The notes under the pieces are model-generated. The model was not told the DNA's origin and searched no databases. It saw nothing but the letters and a program-made list of their open reading frames with translations. 64,000 nucleotides of DNA from Mesaphorura yosii. Taxonomy: Eukaryota; Arthropoda; Collembola; Poduromorpha; Tullbergiidae. The first letter of the stretch is position 1. Each line of letters opens with the position of its first letter. Made by a program: the position numbers and the translations under genes. Location: contig WIXG01000378.1 in assembly GCA_009869945.1 (NCBI GenBank), positions 1-64,000 on the forward strand, read 5' to 3'. Shown here in pieces: positions 59,386-64,000 of the stretch.

Positions 59386-62300
59386 ATGATGGACTCTTCG
59401 GAAAGTCTAACTCCGCCTGGCTCTCCAATTCTCGGATACAGTGGACTGAGGAAGTTGCCCAGCGATCCGATTGATTTCCTAATGAATGGTGAGGAGCATA
59501 TTAATCAAAAAGATTGTTAAGTGTGTTGCGTTAATTCGACTACTTTTGATACTTCAGAACTTATTACCCCATCGACGACAGCGTCCGATGTGGCTGACCC
59601 GATTTATACCTTCGCCTGCAAAGGCCAAATCTTAACAAGAACCTCAGATCATTCGTTCAGTTCCAATGGTATGCTTGTACGGAAGCAAGCTATTGCCGCG
59701 CTGAAACTGCTGAAGAAAGACTTTATCTACGTTGACGAGGACTTTTCTTTGTCTCCAATATTCGATTCGGTTCCTGAAAAACCACGGGCTGAGTCTAACC
59801 AGCCAGCGGTATATTCGCTACTTGGTCACAGTTTCAACCCATTTGACCCACAAGAGTTCTCAGTAATTATGAAGATGGTACAGAAGAAAATGTTCACACT
59901 AATGAATATGTCGCGACCCAACTTCACAATCGGTACCAAGAGAAATTCGAACGATAACAAGAATGCAAGCAGAAGCACGTGTTCAGATCCATATAAGCTT
60001 CGACTAGATATTTGTAAAGTTTTCAATCTACTCATGAAGCACAGAGATCGTTTGGTTAGTCGACAAACTTCAGATGATGAGAGTGACGATAATTATGTGG
60101 TCATGAACGATGAAAAAGTGCGACAATACTTCAATGGCCTTCGAAAGTGTTCAGGAACGGTGTCATCATTGTGGAGTTCCACACTAAAATTTCACTGTGG
60201 CTCCAAAGAAGGAAATGATTGCACATCACCGGATTTTCATTTGTTTCATTTGCATCTGGAACTCCGGTGGTCCCTAATGATAATTACAGGTCTAAATTCA
60301 AATGTGATGAATTGGGTGATTCAAGATTTGTTGGAGCTCGCACTCTTGAAATACCAATCACAATCTAATACCCTGCTGGAATCCACATCGCCATTCAACT
60401 GTTACTGCGTCAAGGAGCTTTGGTCTATGATTCGAGTTGTTGTTGACCACGTGAATCCATCCGGGGTAAGTTTATTGCTGGCATGTCCTTTTAATTGGAC
60501 TTGAGCTGGTTGAACTTTTAAGTATGGTTTTCTCTTTCAGAATCAGTTCTGGGATTTACTCATCGCAAACTTATCCGTAAAATGCAGCACGATAGAATCT
60601 AATGTGTGGTACCCATTGTGGACCTTGTCACACTTGGTCTCAATCTACGATTACGATTTAAACGGAACCTATTTGCCAAAATTGGAAATTCAAGGTCAGG
60701 CCATCACCAGTTCATGTTGCTACAAATTCGTCAACCAGCTTGTGAAGCGATGGATTCAGTTGAAAGGCAAGATTGAGGATGTGATTCAATTCATTCGTCG
60801 CTTCATTCCTTATTGGGGCTTCGATCTTGAACTTTTTAATACATTGTGGTCTGACTTGCTACCAAAACTGGACAAAGGAGTCGAGGGTACGCTAAAATTA
60901 AATTAAATTGGACGGATTTAATTAGACTGATTGAACGTTTTGTTACTTGCTTCGTTGCAGTTGGAAGCATGCGCCACTATTCAAGTTCTGTAAAATGGTA
61001 TAAATTAATTTCGCAACAAATCGCTAAGGACGAGAGGGATGCATCCGCAGCAGGAAGTGACCGGGAGTCATCAGAACCATTCCTAGAATTTATAAAGCTG
61101 TTATATATGCAGATTAAGTCATGTGCCGTCAAAGATTACCGGAAGTTAAAGTCGTCACTGTGCAATCGACTTACTCCAAAATTTGTTGGCAGTATGAACG
61201 AGATTGGACTTATCAGAGTCTCAACATTGTATCTGGTGCTGGCTTTCGGAAAGGAGGATTCTTCTGCCTTGGTGAGTTCAAAAACTAAGTACTCTGTTGC
61301 AAACATTACGATGTTATCGAGCATATGCTGAATTACAGTGTGAAAGACTGAATGAAACCTTGGATTATTCCAAAGACTCGTACCTGCAAACCAAGCTGCG
61401 AGCACGTTGTACCTTGATCCTGCTGCTCCTGACGAGGTCTGTCAACATTTCCTCAATCTGCACCTCGCTTATGAAGTCTGTGGACGAATTCATAATCACC
61501 AGTGGCAGAAACGCTGCTCAAAAGGACCTGGTCATGATCTACATAGAAACACTCGAGTACTTGGCTAACTGCGGCGCTGATGCTAATCTCGGACAGTCTA
61601 ATCTCATTCCCTCCAACTTGACCGTGTGGCTAACGTCGTGTGGTCACAATTACGTCGTTCGTACGCTTACCTCGCTGCACAAACTCTTCGAGAACTGGAT
61701 CCTGAAAGACTCGTCCTCCGAAGCCAAATCTCAGCATGTCTCTGCGGTGGACAATATTTCGAACAATGAGAAAAATATAATAGGCGAAGAGATCGAAAAG
61801 AAGACGCTGCCCTTTATTAAGCAATCAGTCACCGTAACACAACAGCAGCCATTCGCAAGTGATTACGACTCCAAACCATTCGCCGATTTGGCTGCAGATT
61901 TTACAATCGTGCACGGACTCCTCCAGCACGTGTACATGAACGCATCTAGTGTTGCAAAGTTATTCGAGTATTTTGGAGTGAACGATAAAGTCTGTCCGAA
62001 CGTGAGTGAGCGCTACGTATCACAGCTCATAAAGTCAGAATGGAGCTGGAGCGGCATAATAAGCGACACTTTGTTAGTGCAAACTTGGATCCGACTCATC
62101 TTCTTCGGTTACGACGTGCCACTCCAGCTCTCAGTGCATGTGCTTAGTCTCAAGAATGAAATTTCATTCCCGGCTATCACGACCAGTACGGAGTTGCTGC
62201 TTGTACAATTTTGTCAAGTTGTGAACGAGTCGAAGAGTGCCTTCTGGAGCAGGAACCAATTGCAGCTTCTGCTGGGGCCAACATTAGCCACACTAAAGAC

Positions 62301-63507
62301 CATTGCCACCATTCCGTCGACTACTAACTCAAGCTTTATACAAGCAGAACAGAAAATACGCACTGAAGCTTTTATCAGATCATGCTGCAGTCTTCTCAAA
62401 ACGGTCAAATTCGACCAGATTTACGTTCGAAACTCTCAGAGTTTCGTGCATCAAGTCCTTGACATATTTTGTCCGCCATTTGTGGGGAAACCGCCATGGG
62501 AGAAGCTGCCACAACATGTCGTGGCGGCGCTACGAAAATACTTCCCAGATGTAAGTGATCGGTACACTGTAGCGTTGGCAAAATCAAAACCCTGTGGCTG
62601 CCACAGTCTTTGACACTTTGATTTGTTCAAGCTCTTCATCGCAATCGTGAATTACGACCACTGGAAACAAGATCCTTACATACGGCGGAAATTGGGCGAT
62701 GTCATTCGATTTTCATTACTCGGCTACACAAACGCAGATGAACTAAATGACACTCACCCGGGATTGGTAAGCAGGGCCGATCGTTTAAACCCAGAGTTGG
62801 AGTTCTGTTACAGGGGAAGCAATGCTTTCATATTTCCACAGCTCATCATGCAGTATTGCGAGAAACAACAGCACGCAACCGAGTTACTGGCGGAAGTGAG
62901 CGCAAGTTTCCAGAACTTTACGAAGGATGTGCCGTTAACGAAAAAATATCTTCTCACGGTGCTTGGTTTCCTGAAACGTCATATGATCTCAACTGTAGTC
63001 GCACTTCTCTACTCAGTACTGGAAATATTGGTCGAGAAGGAAATTGAATACGCCAACATTTGTGCCAACATCCTGTCACATGTATGCTCAACAATGATGG
63101 CAGGGCGAATCCCAAATTCCGATGCCCTCAAGTCAACTTTGCTGCAAACATTGGACGCTGTGATGTCAAAACACTTTGCATTTCGCAGCAAAAAGTTTTT
63201 CGAACTATTCAATACTTTAACGAGTGGTTCATCGTCGAGTTCCAATGCTAAAGCGCTGCCTTTGCTCAGAAAATTTGTCAAGGTCGACGTGATTCCACTC
63301 CTTCAGAATTACGTTCATATTTCAGAGGCCAAGCAAGGAAGTGGGACGAATTTTACGCTCAGGTAAGGTTTGGTTTTCACTTTTGGTTACTCGAGATGAT
63401 GAAGCCGCTCTGGCTCCATCAATATGCTAATTTGACTTGTACTTTCGTTTTTCAGGAGGCAATTTGAGGAGCTGGAGAAGAAGCTAGCAACTGAGGCGAG
63501 CTTTTAA
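59386..63507 (+). CDS. MMS22L: MMS22-like replication-fork repair protein
   Basis: Seven exons: 59386-59488, 59558-60465, 60541-60886, 60961-61271, 61339-62550, 62632-63362 and 63456-63507 (1220 aa; human MMS22L is 1243). The match to MMS22L is spread over the length. FHLFHLHLELRWSLMIITG corresponds to the human LLHLHLDIHWLVLEIL. CYCVKELWSMIRVVVDHVNP corresponds to CLCIKELWVLLIHLLDH. FADLAADFTIVHGLLQHVY, followed by the ICP-like CPNVSERYVSQL, corresponds to LADAAADFTLLAMDM and CPQVVARYLSHVL. MMS22L is an all-helical scaffold that works with TONSL to load RAD51 at stalled or broken replication forks. The start M-M-D is the first ATG in the frame, within a small first exon. No catalytic motif is expected. 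Identity rests on several aligned blocks and matched length. Confidence 0.87.
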
Positions 63508-63590
63508 GTTAATCAAATTGTATAATTCGTGTTATTCCAGTTTCGAATTGAGTTTACTCGTGAATAATTAATTAGGCAGAATTTTAAGGC

Positions 63591-63596
63591 AATAAA
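63591..63596 (+). terminator. Poly(A) signal of MMS22L
   Basis: AATAAA 84 bp past the MMS22L stop codon and 24 bp before the stop codon of the convergent minus-strand gene at the window edge. Confidence 0.6.
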
Positions 63597-63619
63597 CGAA
63601 ATGACAAGAAGGTCAACCT

Positions 63620-63969
63620 TTACTTAAATGTGATAATTGTACTAATTGTGGTTGACACTAAAAAGTTAACAAACACGAGAGTTGTACTTTGCTGAATGAA
63701 GTAAACGTCGCCCACGTCGCTGGTCAGACACTTGTTGGCCCGGACCTGGGCCAGGCAGTAATTGGTCACTGCCAGACCAAACTTCGCTTTGTTCGCTGCA
63801 ATACAATTGATGAAGTCTTGATTGAATAGCTTTGAATGTTCGTAAAGATGTGACATCCAGTCGTAGGCGATCAGTACAGCGAAGAGTGTACACATTGCAG
63901 TCGAGGGAAAGAAAGCGTACGCCATGGGATTCGAAATGTGGTGAAAGCACCGGATTGCCGTGAAGCCGC
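63620..63969 (-). CDS. Partial multi-TM protein, last exon only (chemoreceptor-like end)
   Basis: A 3'-terminal exon whose acceptor lies at 63970-63971; the rest of the gene is beyond the window. It encodes about 116 residues with a hydrophobic segment (YAFFPSTAMCTLFAVLIAYD), a helical polar stretch with four Cys and a final membrane segment (TTLVFVNFLVSTTISTIITF) almost at the stop. A last TM helix reaching the C-terminus, with a T-x-x-x-x-x-x-x-F-like ending, recalls insect gustatory and odorant receptors. The match is loose and other multi-pass families are possible. It is tail-to-tail with MMS22L with only about 110 bp between stop codons. Confidence 0.45.
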
Positions 63970-64000
63970 CTGCAACCACGAAGAAAGAACAAATGATTGT

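Overview
This is nuclear DNA from an animal, most likely an arthropod and probably a pancrustacean. Genes are interrupted by GT-AG introns, many only 50-90 bp long. Products include a Rebers-Riddiford (RR-1) cuticle protein, the midline bHLH-PAS factor Single-minded, an invertebrate-type nutrient amino acid transporter of SLC6, and a possible chemoreceptor end. The sequence does not fix the species. There are no operons, CRISPR arrays, rRNAs or intact mobile elements.

Layout. Bases 1-6346 are a long presumed upstream region of single-minded (sim), with clustered ACGTG motifs and a faint transposase-like relic. sim runs 6347-12728 (+, 9 coding exons). An SLC22 organic-ion transporter (13429-15742, +) converges on a small secreted orphan (15948-16655, -). 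An F-box/LRR-like protein (17890-20331, -) and a secreted dienelactone-hydrolase-like protein (21059-22093, -) follow. A membrane-anchored GH20 hexosaminidase of the HEXD type lies at 24494-27511 (+). The cuticle protein gene (28381-28902, -) and MCM2 (29751-33269, +) are divergent. A PET117-like small protein (33649-33822, -) converges on MCM2. A two-TM orphan (35540-36452, +) converges on the tRNA pseudouridine synthase PUS3 (36661-38333, -). Next are a single-exon tetraspanin (39303-39986, +), two tandem zinc-finger genes (40999-42820 and 43028-44185, -), a 12-bp minisatellite, a Myb/SANT-like factor (45204-46763, -), an SLC6 transporter (49250-51383, -), a secreted M1 aminopeptidase (52859-56458, +), the 26S proteasome ATPase Rpt1/PSMC2 (56965-58915, +) and MMS22L (59386-63507, +). 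A truncated membrane-protein exon (63620-63969, -) ends the window.

Most genes are single-copy housekeeping functions: replication licensing (MCM2), replication-fork repair (MMS22L), tRNA modification, proteasome and cytochrome oxidase assembly. They are interleaved with arthropod-specific secreted, transport and regulatory genes. No shared pathway links the neighbours. Exon joins were checked by phase arithmetic across every intron. The one gene that could not be closed cleanly is the zinc-finger gene at 40999-42820, where two apparent single-base frame shifts remain.
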